A DNA stretch of 64,000 nt from Odontocerum albicorne (GCA_949825065.1 OX463844.1:25767778-25831777), one strand, 5' to 3'. Counted from the stretch's first letter, positions 11,650-23,701 are shown. Numbers and translations are program-made. Notes: generated by a model not told the origin, from the letters alone.

Positions 11650-13735
11650 GTTGAGCACAAGGTAAAAATACTCAGAAAGTTGGAAAAACTTTAATTTAAA
11701 CCATACGTAGCAAATATATTTTCATAAAAGCAAGAAATTTAGTATTGTATACCAGGACTGGGCTAAGGGAAAAATTAGCGTCAGCTCTCCTGAAAGAAAT
11801 TACGATTTTTCGAAAATAAAAAAAATGCGGATATACTCGTATAACATGAAACAAAGTATACCGAACCCAACAAGAGGGTGAGAAATACTTTAGATGTTTG
11901 GCTCATGAAACATCTAGTGATGGGGTTACTGCAAGGTTGGTTTTATGGTTAAACATGCCCGAGGTGCTAGAGGTTTCTTGTTTCCAAATTTTTGGGTGAA
12001 TTTAAACTGAGTTGTAAATTTAATAAAAAAGAGGTTATAAAGTAATACGACTTGTTTGGTTGGCCTTGGATACCCCAGCTGGCTGTAACTAAGTGAATAC
12101 CTGAAATGATACATTCTCTACTATAATAAATATATATTTGGGTAAGGGTTGGATTGAATGTCATTCAAAAGTTTCTTGTTTGAGCAAGTTTAGACGTTGA
12201 CAAGTTAGCTATTGTTTGGATTCAAAACCTTTGCCCGTTTGGGGTAATTTTCATACTGTGCCGAACTAAACAAAAGGCACTAAAATAATGTCTTGAAAAG
12301 AAAATAACTGATGAAACAGACAAAAAAAAAGGATGAGGAAAAAATGTGTTTACATAGTTTTGGTATATTTTCATTTTAAGCTATTACTTTGTCACAGCAT
12401 AAAATATACTCTAATACTTGATATCAATGGCTAATTGTCATCGAAACTTGATTATAAGGCCTAATTCTGGAGTCAAATAACAATAAAGTGCATTGCACTT
12501 GGTCATTTGACAAGCATGTTTCAAATAACATGTTATTAGTTTCATAAGAAATAAATATAATTTAGGTTTTCATGGACACTTTTAGCATGTGAACAAAGAG
12601 AAATTAAACAAATGCGAAGAGCTGAAGTTTATTTCAACTGAAGAATAAAAAATGAATGTTTGTGGACCTAAAGAAAATATAGAAGTTAATTTAGGTTATT
12701 ATTTTATCAGAAAATTATCAAAGCGGTTCATGGGGTGACTCAACATCATGTAATGTTGCCGAAAATTTAGACATCATTTGAGGATAATTTGAAACTGTGC
12801 ATAGTTAATAAATTTTTAGTTTTAGTTTGTTGTGTTAATGAATGGTTGGACATACAATTGTTCGGGGATTCATGAAGTGAATAGGAGAACATAATTATAA
12901 TTAGTCTATCTGGAGTGATGAAGTGTGAGGAGTTTGATTTCGCGTGATGTATACATGTGTAATTGATTGCCACTGTTTGTCAGGTTGATGGTTTTATATA
13001 ATAAAACATCGGAAAGAAATATCGATTTATTTTTTCATACTACATGTCCTCAGTGAGATATAGGCAAAATCCTTGTTTACTGGGGACACGACAAATGAAA
13101 GGCAACGAACCCAGATCCCTTAAAATTGTGTCCAAATTAAATTACCTGTTGTTTTTCATAAATTATGTATATTTCTTGTCATGTGTAAAATAAATAAAAT
13201 GGAGCGTATTTGAAGCTGTTATGCTCGGCATGTTTCACAAAGTCACGTGTGTGTTCCAAATGCTTGGTAAAAAAATAAATTATTCTTGTTAATTTCTTTG
13301 GTAAAGAAATTATTATCGAGTTTGGAGGACATGTTACAAAAATAAAACAGTCGAGATTTCAGATTTAACCTTTTGTGTTGACAAAAATGTTTTATGTTTC
13401 CGAATATATTTTTTAAGATAAATCATGTTTAATATTAATGAATTGTTCCTTATAATTCCTTATCATTTTATCATACGCCTTAATTGTTATGTAATTTATT
13501 TGATACATCTTTATTTTTCCGACAAATCTTCTTACATCGTATACTCATCTTGTTATTTTCCCCTGATTAAATCAAATCGTGTCTTAGAATTGTCAATACT
13601 TCGAGTTTACTTAAAACTAATACATTTTCTCACAATCCGGATGTATGTGTAATAGAACTATTTATTCAGTCCAATATTTTTTTACTCATTCTTAGAGATA
13701 AAAATTTCCCAGCACATGTATCATAGAGTTTACTG
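11650..13735. other. AT-rich noncoding DNA
   Basis: Nothing recognised on either strand. One TACTCGTA octamer lies at 11834. Confidence 0.55.
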
Positions 13736-13739
13736 TATT

Positions 13740-13925
13740 TTCAGATTGTATTGTTTAAAGTTTCATTCTATACTGTTAAACTCCAACCAACCACAAAGAT
13801 GTTAAAGAGGCCTTAAGTGAAAACCAGACTTTTTTTTTAAATTAAGGTTTCAGCTGGATTTGAACCCGCAGTCTCCAGGCTGGGTTTTACCAACAAGGCC
13901 AAGGAGGTCGTCGTAATATATAAAG
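13740..13925 (-). mobile_element. tRNA-derived SINE
   Basis: On the minus strand there is a tRNA-like head with an A box TGGCCTTGTTGG (13901-13890) and a B box GGGTTCAAATCC (13867-13856), so it carries an internal RNA polymerase III promoter. The body follows (AGTCTGGTTTTCACTTAAGG, then CTCTTTAAC) and a GTGGTTGGTTGGAG tail. The same body occurs in the 63-kb copy in the opposite orientation, which shows a dispersed family. Related minus-strand heads lie at 20.3, 31.4 and 53.1 kb. Confidence 0.8.
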
Positions 13926-13934
13926 AGCAAACAA

Positions 13935-14230
13935 AAAAAACTGTTGGATTTCCCAGTTCACCGCTCATCTTTTATTTTACACAATCCTTCACTGTTTTTA
14001 CAGCAATGCTCTAGAATCAGTTGGTTACTAATTTTAGACTCGCTCCATCATTGTCATGTTTCGAAAAGCGTTTGAAAAACGTCTTAATTTCATCTTACTA
14101 ATGTTAAGTGTTTCATTTCCAATTTTCCTTTCGTCTACATAATTTTTTTCTTCTTCCATCAATAGATGATATTTCACTTTTATTGTTGTTATTTATGTTG
14201 TTTATGGATCGGATACAAATCAACTATACT
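13935..14230 (+). mobile_element. 3' end of a non-LTR retrotransposon (same family as 29.2 kb)
   Basis: The plus strand translates to a C-terminal ORF2 stretch including FRLAPSLSCFEKRLKNVLIS. It matches, residue for residue in its core, the 29.2-kb copy (IRLAPSLACFKKRLKNLLIS). The following T-rich 3' UTR also aligns with 29480-29580. There is an internal stop. It abuts the minus-strand SINE on its left. Confidence 0.7.
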
Positions 14231-16015
14231 TGAAATTATTATTTTTTTTTTTGCTAGCATGTAAATTATTTTATTTCCATTATTTTTAAACAGTTGGAAG
14301 AGACTGTCAAATGCCATGTAGTTCATAATATTGTTTTAGAATGAAATTGTAAACAAAATACACATATAAAATAATTTAATTTATGAGATGTTATTTAGTT
14401 GAGACAAACATTTCTGATTGTCACTGGTCGTTATGGCTGTGAAATCTAGTAAAGTGCATTAACAATGAATTCTTTCACCTATCAACTCAAATTACTATTG
14501 ATATCCTGTTCAGAAAAGGTTGAAGGAAACTATTAACATTGTAATACTGAAAATATTTGAAATTTTCTGGAAGACCATATTTAAGCCAGATTTTTATCAA
14601 AACATGGAATTAAAAAACTTCGAAAATTCTAATGAAGCTTGTTGAAAAAATAATTCGATATCCATATTAAAAAGTAAATTGTTAGTCCTATTAGAAAATA
14701 AAATTTCTACAGATTTATCGTATACATATATTGAGTTGATGTATTTTTTGAGTAACAGAGGCAAAGATAATTTTTTTGCTTTACCCATATCTTCTTACAT
14801 TGTGATCTTTATATTTTTCAAACTCGCCGTGTTGTTCAACGATAATTTTTTATATTTTCATAATAAGTATATTTTTTATATTTATAGACTATAAGCGTTA
14901 ACACTGGAAATTAAAGTTTAAGTTACAATTTATTTATTATATTATGTTAGAAATATATTCAATTTTTTGTTTTTTATTTTCTTGATATTTTGTTTATTCC
15001 TTGCATCAAATATGGTACTCATATTGATACAAGATATGAACAATAAATAATTGTTTATTTTTCATATCTTGAATCGATGAAATGGAACATTTAAATAACG
15101 AATAAATGTCGTTTATGAATCAATTTATTAAAATGTATAATACTTGGAAATTAATAATAAACAGAACGAGAATACTTTATTACTAAATAGGTGAAAGGTA
15201 TATTAAACCACTATTTTATTTTTTTGCTTTAGTTTGATTTTATTGATTTTGGTGTCAATTTATTTGCAGAAAATTTAAATATCACCCAATAAGTTGACTA
15301 TTCCTGCCGTTTTCTAGTATCTCTTTCTGGACGTGCTAAGATAAATGAATAAGTTGCTTAATGACTGGAGCATTTACGCCGTTTTAACACCATATAATGT
15401 CATTATGAAGTTTTAGAGTTATCATCATTAGGTAATACTTATATAATACACATGCCTTGATCTCATGGTTCGTGGCAAGTTATTCGTTAAATTTGTCAAT
15501 TGAGAACATTGAATTTATATAAAAAAAACGAACGGAAATAATTCTTGTGAATTTAATATTGTAAACCATCGTATAAATATACATTTTTTAAAGTTGAACC
15601 ATAAATTTATGAGTATTTTTATGATTTTCTCCTCATTTTTTAGGGAACTGACGATAGTTTTGTATTAACCATTTCCTTCTTTCAGTCCTCAGTTCTATCA
15701 TTCGTCTCCCATTCATTATCTAAATCACGACATGTCATTTAAACTTGTATACCATTTATACTAAGAAGTTACAAATGTCCTCACAGTAAATTTTGACATT
15801 CAGGAGGGGGTTGTACTCGTAATATGCAGTTTTTTTTTGTCAATTTAAAAATTTATAAAGACGTAACAAGAAATCGTTATACGTGGCGGCTCACGAAAAT
15901 CTGAAGATTTTCAAAATGAAACTAACAATATGAAATAAAACTTAAATATGTATTTTTTGTTGTATAACTACTGCAATTAATAACTTCAGCTGATTATTTT
16001 TTAAACAGCACATTT
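14231..16015. other. AT-rich noncoding DNA
   Basis: No gene or family recognised; short random frames only. TACTCGTA at 15814. Confidence 0.55.
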
Positions 16016-16019
16016 GTCA

Positions 16020-16385
16020 AATGTCCTCCGCCATTAAACTTTCATTGGTTCTGTCCATCACGTGGGCTTCTCATTGCTGTTTTTATCATGTTCTCAGATA
16101 TGGCTGTTATTTTCAACTGCATAGTGGTCTTAAACTCACCAATGTCCCAAGGTTTATTAATGAACACTTATATCCCAAAGAAGTTGCAAACTGACAAAGC
16201 TGGAGAACGTGCCTGACATGGAACGTCTCCTTTTTTGGAAATCACACGGCCTGGAAAGATTTTTCGAATCCCTGCTATGGATTATCTGTTAGTGTGGGCC
16301 AGTGCATTGTTTTGGAATCATTTCTTTAAAGTGGATGAGCAAGTGGTCAAGGTGACTTCTGCTCAGTTCACGGAGAAATAGTAGG
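16020..16385 (-). mobile_element. IS630/mariner-like transposase relic
   Basis: The minus strand translates to ARSPALSVCNFFGI-stop-VFINKP, then EFKTTMQLKITAISENMIKT. This corresponds to the third-Asp block and C-terminal helix of IS630/mariner-type transposases (usual pattern RSPDL..CDFF...V..NKP). Here the catalytic Asp is Asn. Upstream, a frameshifted QCTGPH....IRK.. segment corresponds to the second-Asp 'QDGA-PH' block. No terminal repeats were found. It is related in type to the 8.0-kb and 55.4-kb relics. Confidence 0.75.
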
Positions 16386-16900
16386 ATAAATGATGGATAA
16401 TATTTGACAAACGTGTTGTTCAAAAAATTTGTGTGATTAAAGATTTACTCAAATGACATTATATATTTTATTGTTACGTATCACCTTTCTTTTTTAATAC
16501 TCAACTTATTTATATTGATTTTGAAATATTTTTAATATGTTAATAAAAGTGAGTTCGAGTTCCGCATTAGAAAGTCCTTGCTCTCTAACCGGCCATACAT
16601 AAATTGTCATTTTATCATAATTATAAACATGAAATAAATACTTAAGCTTTATTTAACAATATTAATTTGAATTAAAAAAAATATCAGGTTTCCATTTGTT
16701 CTTTTTGCGGATACGTCTCTTCATGGCACATCCAGCAAGCTGGGTCACCTTGTGAGCTCAAACGCATAATCTAGTCAGCCGAATATTCTTAACGTGACTA
16801 CCATAATTTCTCGTGTGGAATCCATGTCAACAAATAAAACACACCTAATTTATAAATCAAATTTTCATAAGTTTTACCACCGTTTTGTAATAACTCATAT
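16386..16900. other. Noncoding DNA; weak tRNA-like B box
   Basis: No gene. A GAGTTCGAGTTCC string at about 16551 resembles a pol III B box but has no convincing A box. The rest is unrecognised. Confidence 0.4.
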
Positions 16901-16909
16901 TCATGTTAA

Positions 16910-17030
16910 CTGAATGGCCAACCCGGATTCGATTTCTGTTAGATTTATCTGGTTGGTTGGAAGACATTACCACGTAGCAATAAATATTCGAGGTTGTATT
17001 GTATGTAAGTGTTGTACAATATTATACAAT
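16910..17030 (+). mobile_element. Truncated SINE with LINE-shared tail
   Basis: A B box GGATTCGATTTC (16924-16935) is followed by TCTGGTTGGTTGGAAGACAT, TAGCAATAAAT and TTGTATTGTAT. This order matches the tail of the 63-kb SINE and the 3' UTR of the 29-kb LINE. The head is 5'-truncated. Confidence 0.7.
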
Positions 17031-17110
17031 ACAGAATAAAGATGCCATCACGTCATCTCCCTCTTGGCATAGGCGGAGGGAACGGACTTCCAAGTTTTTC
17101 AATGCATGTT
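17030..17110 (-). mobile_element. RTE-like LINE 3' end (short)
   Basis: Read on the minus strand, this GC-richer block matches the 3' end at 26.24-26.32 kb: both carry a CCTCTGCCTA-like segment, a GGAGATGACGTGATGG-like segment and then an AT-rich tail. It is short, so the family call is tentative. Confidence 0.4.
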
Positions 17111-17115
17111 TTTTA

Positions 17116-17963
17116 CGAGGGTCATCCAGAAAGCAAGGTTACAACATTTATGTAGGATCTAAAAATGCTTGTATTTCATTGAAATTCACAGAATACTTCA
17201 CAGATATATTAAACTATTTTTCAACGTAATCGCTGTCGAGATCGAGACATTTCTGTAATCGGGGCACCAGCTTTTGTATGCCAGTGTCATAGACCTCCAC
17301 CGCCAGCTCTTTCAGCCACATCATCACAGCTTCCTCGACCTCCTGATCCCCGACCTTGAAAAATTATTGGGGTGTAGTGACATACCCACGTCTCATTCCC
17401 CGTCAGCATTCTGAGCATTCTGGGCACCTATCTCGAACACAACTTCTTGTAACCAAGTTTTTCCGACACAATATTACCAAGGAGACTTTGAAAAATGTCA
17501 GAAAATTCTTCGTGAAGGTCGTCAAACGTCACACGGCGGTCATTTCGCACTTATTCTTCATTTTTTTGCACAAATTCGTCAGAAATCACTGCCTTGCCTC
17601 GTTGTGAGTATCAGTACGGCCTTCTCTGAACAACCTAACCCACTTCGTGACATGTTGTCGACTCATCACATCACTACCATAAACTTCCACGAGCTTCCGA
17701 TGGATATTCGCGGCGGTATTGTTCTGCAAAGTAAAAAAACGGATGACCGCGCGGGTCTCGCACGGACGAGAGTTGGCGGGAGCGCACGACGACCTCTCCA
17801 TCGGAAGAATTTACTGTGATTGAACAAAATGGCCGACAAACACGCGGGACCAAACAAATTGACCGTTAGGATCCCCCCTACACGCCAGGTGCACCAACTT
17901 TTAAACAAAAAATTTCCCCCGGCCTCTGGAGCCCTTGTAACCTTAGTTTCTGGATGACCCTCG
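17116..17963 (-). mobile_element. Mariner transposon, internally deleted (copy 1)
   Basis: The ends are inverted repeats starting CGAGGGTCATCCAGAAA on both strands, flanked by TA (17114-17115, 17964-17965). The minus strand starts a transposase at 17801 (MERSSCAPANSRP...), with the helix-turn-helix stretch VTKWVRLFREGRTD, and runs 71 codons to a stop. Later frames retain LLGNIVSEKLGYKKL, NETWVCHYTP (first catalytic region, Asp to Asn) and the extreme C-terminus. The middle, with the second and third Asp, is absent, and the DFLD-type segment before NETW is lost too. It is 848 bp against about 1.25 kb for a full element. The centre is deleted at the same place as in the 40.5-kb copy. Confidence 0.92.
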
Positions 17964-18094
17964 TAGTACTTGACTCGCAACTTTCTCCTTCCACTATTTC
18001 CCTGGCCTATATTTTCCTCGCTCTCCATTCATATCAACTAGTTATATTTGTTTCGTAAGTTTCCGTTACCCAAACAATCTTAAGATATTTACTA

Positions 18095-18300
18095 TTCAAC
18101 TTGTACCATCCATTCTTCACTAAGTTATTTTTATTCGATCATTCTAACTCGATCCAATATTGTACCTCAAAATATATTTATTGCATGTGTTTTTTTATAT
18201 TACTTTTTTTCAATGTCCAGACATCGCTTCCATACATAAAGGGTGGCACTAGCACACCAGTACACACAGTATTTTTGAAGACTTTTTGATTGATTTATTA
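18095..18300 (-). mobile_element. RTE-like LINE fragment
   Basis: The minus strand translates to a VFKNTVCTGVLVPPFMYGSD-VWTLKK-like stretch, matching the conserved 'P.L.YGSE.WTLKK' block after the reverse-transcriptase palm. It is short and broken by stops. Confidence 0.65.
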
Positions 18301-18364
18301 GTAAAAACACTATTGAGTGTGCCATTGAACTTACTTCAGCGAAATAAATAATGTTCTGAAGCTT

Positions 18365-19040
18365 AAAAGGATAAAAATAATTATTATAATTATAATAATA
18401 AAATTATGATAATAATGATATTAATAATAAAAGTAAAATAATATCAACAATGATGATACCAATAATGTGAACAATAATAATAATAAAAACAAATAATAAT
18501 AATAATTATTATTATTACACAAACAATAATTAAAACAACAATAATAATAATAAGAAAATAATATTGATCATTCTTAAAACGATAATATGAATAATTATAA
18601 TAACAATAATAATGAAAATATTAACAAAAACTACAATTAAAATAATAAGAATAATAATAAAAACATAACAATTGAAATAATAATAATAAAATTATAATAA
18701 AAATAAAACTATTAAAGTAATAATAATAACAATAATAAAAAAATTATATGGAAAATAATGATAAATATAATATTAACATTTTTTACAATACTAATGGGAA
18801 CAAAAACGACAAGAATAATGATGATAATAACGAAAACAACAATTATAATAATAAGAATAATAAAAATACTAATAATTACAATACAACAAATAAAAAATAA
18901 TAATACTTATAAAATAATAATTATTATAAAAATAACAATAAAAATAATTATTAAAACAACAACAATAATTATTATAATAATTCTAATAATAACAATTATT
19001 AGAAGAATAATAATATTTATGTTGAGAAAAATAATTGTAA
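18365..19040. repeat. Degenerate AAT/TAA low-complexity tract
   Basis: About 670 bp built almost only from A and T in AAT/TAA/AAC steps, with few G or C on the plus strand. It looks like an expanded then mutated trinucleotide repeat with AATAATAAT cores. The 99-codon open frame inside it encodes only I/K/N/T and is not a gene. Confidence 0.93.
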
Positions 19041-19054
19041 TGGCACAATTTATA

Positions 19055-19115
19055 TAGCGCCGTTAATATAATGGATTCTTCTCATCGGCATTAGAACTCG
19101 GGAATTCAAATCACT
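19055..19115 (+). mobile_element. tRNA-like SINE head (weak)
   Basis: An A-box-like GTTAATATAATGGATTC is followed by a B-box-like GGGAATTCAAATC at 19100-19112, at tRNA spacing. It is degenerate and no tail is identified. Confidence 0.4.
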
Positions 19116-19119
19116 ACTA

Positions 19120-20240
19120 TGGACAGAGTAAAAACATTATAAAACATATAGAATATTTAAAGGTTTAGTGTAAATATAGGAAAGTGATGGCTGCGGCTCA
19201 TGGATAAATCTGTATCTGTATATGTGCAGAAAAATATTGGAAAGAAAACTGCAAATAACCATCCAAAGAAAAACGAACTTCAAAGAAATCTTTGTAGAAC
19301 TTCTGATATGTAATACATCCGTATACCATCATACATTTTGATGGACGTTTTCATAGAAAGGGTTGTATTTAAGTGCTAACAAAAATATATGGAATGACAC
19401 ATCTGAAAAAAAAAACATGGATTGTAATATTGTATAAAATGTACTAAAAAGGTATTTAGGAAAATAATTATCGGATGTTTTAAGTTTATTGTTATTAGTT
19501 GTTGAAAAATCATTTATCAACCTCTAATACACGTGTTCCAAATTACAAAATTTCACGCGTTTCCAAACCCAGTTTTAAAATATACGAAAAACCTTATTTT
19601 TGTAATTTCTTATGACCTGAAAAAAGATTTAATAAATAACAACTCAAAAAAAGTGGAAGACGGTAACAGATGTAAATGGAAATATTTCACTCGAGTGAAT
19701 TATATGCTTATCCAGTGTTTTAAAAGATTCCTTCTTTTGTTAAAACAAGTTTTTGCCACCAAAAAAAGAAAAATTCTGCTATGAATATACGAGTATAACA
19801 AGTCATATTTATTAAAAATATCAAATGTGGGCTAAAGTTTAGATGAGCATTAATTAAACTCAGATTTTTTTAAAGTCAAGAACTGAAATGAGAATTCTGA
19901 AAATATGATATAATGTATTTTTAAGTCTGATTGTTTTTTAGGGATGATTGTGTGATATACTCGTATATAACCAATAGAAGTTTGTTAGTGAATCTGAGAA
20001 CATTCAGAAAACGAATTCAAGAAAACTCATTTCCGCTCGAATATAGTAGCAACCCGTGATTCGATAGGGGCTTTCTTTCAAATATATTATATAAATACTT
20101 TCAAATATATTATATAGAGCAACGGCTAGACTTCTTGCTACTTATTCGATCCTGAGACCTTTTGATTTATAAAAATAAAATAAAAATGAAATATTCAATT
20201 AAACTCGCACATCTCTAGTGTGAATATAGTTACTAGACTA
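19120..20240. other. AT-rich noncoding DNA
   Basis: No gene. A 19-bp direct repeat (CTTTCAAATATATTATATA) occurs at 20075-20093 and 20098-20116. TACGAGTA/TACTCGTA octamers lie at 19788 and 19958. Confidence 0.5.
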
Positions 20241-20345
20241 ACTGTTCCAGACTGGAACACTTTTATTATTTTTTAAATTTAAACTATCGGGAACGAAACC
20301 CGACACTCTCAGGTGAGACCTTCCTACATAAATAATTCAGTTCGC
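20240..20345 (-). mobile_element. tRNA-derived SINE fragment
   Basis: On the minus strand a B box GGGTTTCGTTCCC (20301-20289) is followed by an AT-rich linker and a GTTCCAGTCTGGAACAG body resembling the CCAGTCTGG body of the 13.8- and 63-kb SINEs. Confidence 0.5.
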
Positions 20346-21355
20346 AACATCTTTGAGCACATACGTAGTTCAACTTTGAACACATGTGTAGTTCACTTAT
20401 CAAATTTCCTTGTTGAGCAACATTGTTCCTAGAACACATTTATTTAAAAAAAAATAACATTTTAACAAAAATTGCTGAGATTCATAGTCATTACTATTCT
20501 TGTTTTTAAAACATCAATTTTGAGCGGTTGTTACATTACTGTAATGTAACATATTTTTTTTACATTCCAATCTTAAATGTGCATTTAAAAAGAAACGATA
20601 AATAACTGCTTAAAACATCAAATACGATAAAACGAAAATGTTAGGCTATCCCTCCTGATAGAATATGATTGACAGCCATCCTGTGGATGGAGTACGCTTG
20701 TGTCCTTAGCGATAATACTAGGCTATAAAATACTAATATTAACCTTGGGCGTCCCGTTTCTAATGTGAATGCTAACTCGAAGATTACGGCCGCCGAAGGT
20801 CGATTACTACGAGTACAACATGTATACACAATAAATTGAACCTCTAAATTGAATATGTTACATTTCACCAAGACATTTATCATGGTGAAATTTACATTTG
20901 TCTTATTTATAAATAATGTTCTAAGGATTCCAATTATGAAATCTTTTTCTGTTGTCAAAGCAGATTATAATATTCAAGAAATCGACACGACCCTCCTATA
21001 ATTTTTGTATTTTTAGAATCTGCCTGACGTAATTTTATTTTGCATCATTGATTCAGCTATATATTGATACATTTTCCTAGTAATAATAGGCTGTAAGCTA
21101 CTGTTATCATGCGTGAAGAACTGTATTCAAATGGCTTAGGGTGACAGTAACAACTCTATAGAAATTAATATACTCGTATAATACAATTTATCATCAATGT
21201 TAAGATGGATTAATATTTTGATTATTATGAAAGATGAAGCGTCTTTGCAATTACGGAAATTGTCTTTTCTCACTGAATTCATTGCACTGATATACTAGTT
21301 ACTAGTCACTGAAATTATGATAGAAAATCAAGACGAGGTCCCGTTTTCGTAAGGT
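20346..21355. other. Noncoding DNA
   Basis: No gene or family recognised. TACGAGTA at 20808 and TACTCGTA at 21171. Confidence 0.5.
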
Positions 21356-21359
21356 GATC

Positions 21360-21610
21360 AAGTGGGCTGGTAGCGGTCTAGGCAGGTCAGCAGTGGTGAG
21401 CCGTGCAATGGATCAGGGCGCCTCTGGTTAGGGTGGCAAGACTTGCCTATGTGGGAGGTTAAGGCGGTAAGGCTGGTCTACGCAGCAGGCCAGGGTGACA
21501 AGTCTTGTCCAATCGGGAATGTTAAGCGGCTTTAACAAAGTGGTAATGCTGGTTCACATGGGAGGCCAGAGAGAAAATACTGGTCCAAGCAGAAGGTAAG
21601 GGTGAGTAGC
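21360..21610 (+). repeat. Degenerate GC-richer minisatellite, about 30-40 bp period
   Basis: Repeated variants of GGTAAGGCTGGTC, then GGGAGGCCAGGG, recur five to six times (for example near 21430, 21465, 21500, 21545 and 21575), with indels between units. The GC content and G-rich plus strand contrast with the flanks. No reading frame is conserved across units. Confidence 0.55.
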
Positions 21611-21627
21611 TGAGGAAATCAGCTTCG

Positions 21628-21705
21628 TGAAGAAAGCTGGAGAGCTACAGTGGACTGACTCCAGGCCTCTGAAGTCAGTCCACTGTAGCTCTCCAGCGTT
21701 CTTCA
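21628..21705. repeat. 33-bp near-perfect hairpin
   Basis: 21628-21660 and 21673-21705 are reverse complements with one mismatch (the arm contains GGAGAGCTACAGTGGACTG). The loop is 12 nt (CCAGGCCTCTGA). A transcript would fold into a 78-nt stem-loop, more perfect than a usual microRNA precursor. It directly follows the degenerate minisatellite. Confidence 0.92.
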
Positions 21706-23590
21706 ATGTACTAGCTGGTGACTGGTTCTTGGCCGGAGCTTGCAGTTGTCGCTATACCAACTGGGCCTGGGTCCATTATTTTTCTCCAGGATGAGGTGGT
21801 TGGAGCTGTCAGGAACGGATCCCAGATGAAATAAAGAGAAGTCCTGTTCTGTAGGCAGCTGGTTTAATTAAGTTTAATTGGAAAATTAAGAGGTTAGTCT
21901 GTTATAAAAAATAAAAAACCAATTTCATATCCATAGGTAATCATAGGGTTCAGTTTATTTAAGATGAACAAAGAGGAGAATCCAATAGTACGAGTATATA
22001 GGGTTGTAACGATGGTCGTTATCAATGTAGCATGTGTCCTATTAGGACGTGCTGATGATTTTGATATCGACATCGCTATCTTCGTTTTAGTCGATTCTGC
22101 GTTCCTTCTCGTTCAGGGTCATCAATATAGCGGATTGCTTATCTTGATACGTGATGATCTTGATTTGTATTCAAATAAATATAGACTCAGGAATGCGGGT
22201 AAAAAGCGAAAGTGGACAGCGGGCAAATAAATAACAAGTCTTGACAGCTGAATGAATGACAATAATAATATGTTTATTTCTCGGCGTGCGAGTAATTTAT
22301 ACAAATGAGTGAACCAATTCGCGATACATATCTGCCTTGCTCTAGCGCATGAATTGGCGGTAGATTATTTATTTGTATTTGGAGATGGCTAGCCAATTCG
22401 CAGACACTGTAAATAGTAAATATTGTTGTTGTTCATAGCGTGTGACAATCCTTGAATGCTTCATCGGTCATTGACCCTGTATGTTTACTATCTGACAATA
22501 ATAAATTTAATTTAATTGTGTTTAACAATTCACTTATTTATTTATTTAGGTAGGTATCCTACAGGGTAACCGATTTTTTTCGATAGTATAGTATCGAATT
22601 TCTCTTAAACATTTCAAAGCTCTGATCAAATTATTGTATTGATAGAAGCTATTAATATATTTCAGCAGAATATGTAGATAAATTCTCTTCATTAAGTAGA
22701 CGTCTATTCGTATACGAATAAATGGTTTTTACATTAATTAAAAAAATCACATATACGAGTACAGTTCAAATACATTAATGCAAAAGTTCCAAGCTAGCAC
22801 AATGCGTATTTTAAGCTTAAATTCCTCGATTAATAAAATCCTTTCCGTACATTCGAAAATTTCTATAAGATTACGATGTGTTTTAACAATTATTATTTCC
22901 GTCGTTTAGAACAAGTTTAGTATATTGAAAACTTGGAGCGACAAATCGTAGAAATCAATCCACAACGGTTGATGCGTTTAATGGAAAATATACGAGTACA
23001 AACATCACATCACATTCATTTCCGTCAGGGGATTTTCTATTTTCTCTTCCAAATTTCTCATCAATCACACGATGCGATGGTTTGAAAATTTGGTATCAAA
23101 ATATTTATTTATCGTCAAAATCTTTGAAAAATAACTTATATTATATTTTGAGCACTTATTGAACACATCTCGTTGCGACTGTGGAATGAACAACCAAATT
23201 TAATCAGATGTGTTCATCTGATCACTCTTGGAGGTTCAAGAGAAAATCGAAACAATATCGCATAACTCAGAATAACATTTTATCCTAATTTTCTTCTATT
23301 TCCTTTTCTTGTCCTAGAATGGTTAATTTTCTTCTTGTTCTACAATTAGTGTCTAGAGATTAGCCATTCTATTTGTTTTTCCCTTGATTTTTTTTGTAAA
23401 AGCTGTCGTGGATTAAAACTTAACAACTTAACGTATCTAAGATAAGTTAAAAAAAAATGCGTTGTAGCAATAAGCGTTTCAGATGAACCATGTATAAACA
23501 TGTACACCTAAGAATAAATAAATAATATAATTTTGCAAATTTTATATTCAAAACACCAACATTTTTATATAGATATATGAAATTTATGCA
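21706..23590. other. Noncoding DNA
   Basis: An 88-codon open frame at 21964-22230 (+) has no recognisable domain. It lacks splice context or neighbouring exons that would support a gene. The rest is AT-rich with TACGAGTA at 21989, 22754 and 22991. Confidence 0.45.
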
Positions 23591-23598
23591 AAAAATCT

Positions 23599-23701
23599 GG
23601 CTCGCAAAATTTACGCAGCGGTCTGTTTATATATTATATAATATTCATGGTCAACAACTTGGGAAGAAAACCTTTGTCAACATCCGTCTCTTTTGCGAGC
23701 C
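23599..23701. repeat. Short inverted-repeat unit, MITE-like
   Basis: GGCTCGCAAAA at 23599-23609 is complementary to TTTTGCGAGCC at 23691-23701, enclosing about 80 bp of AT-rich DNA. An 11-bp perfect GC-containing repeat at this spacing suggests a tiny non-autonomous element, but no second copy is seen. Confidence 0.4.

Larger units (their letters stand above)
19788..22998. repeat. Cluster of the octamer TACGAGTA/TACTCGTA
   Basis: Seven occurrences start at 19788, 19958, 20808, 21171, 21989, 22754 and 22991, usually inside ATATACGAGTATA or ACTACGAGTACA contexts. This is the densest part of a window-wide excess. The function is unknown. Confidence 0.7.

Noticed and set aside
17666..18028. 120-codon minus-strand frame over a mariner
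   Set aside because: It is an out-of-frame reading of the mariner terminal repeat and transposase N-terminus.
18758..19057. 99-codon open frame
   Set aside because: It lies in the AAT-type low-complexity tract and encodes almost only I, K, N and T.
21964..22230. 88-codon open frame
   Set aside because: No domain, no splice context and no supporting neighbour; length is within chance for this amount of sequence.
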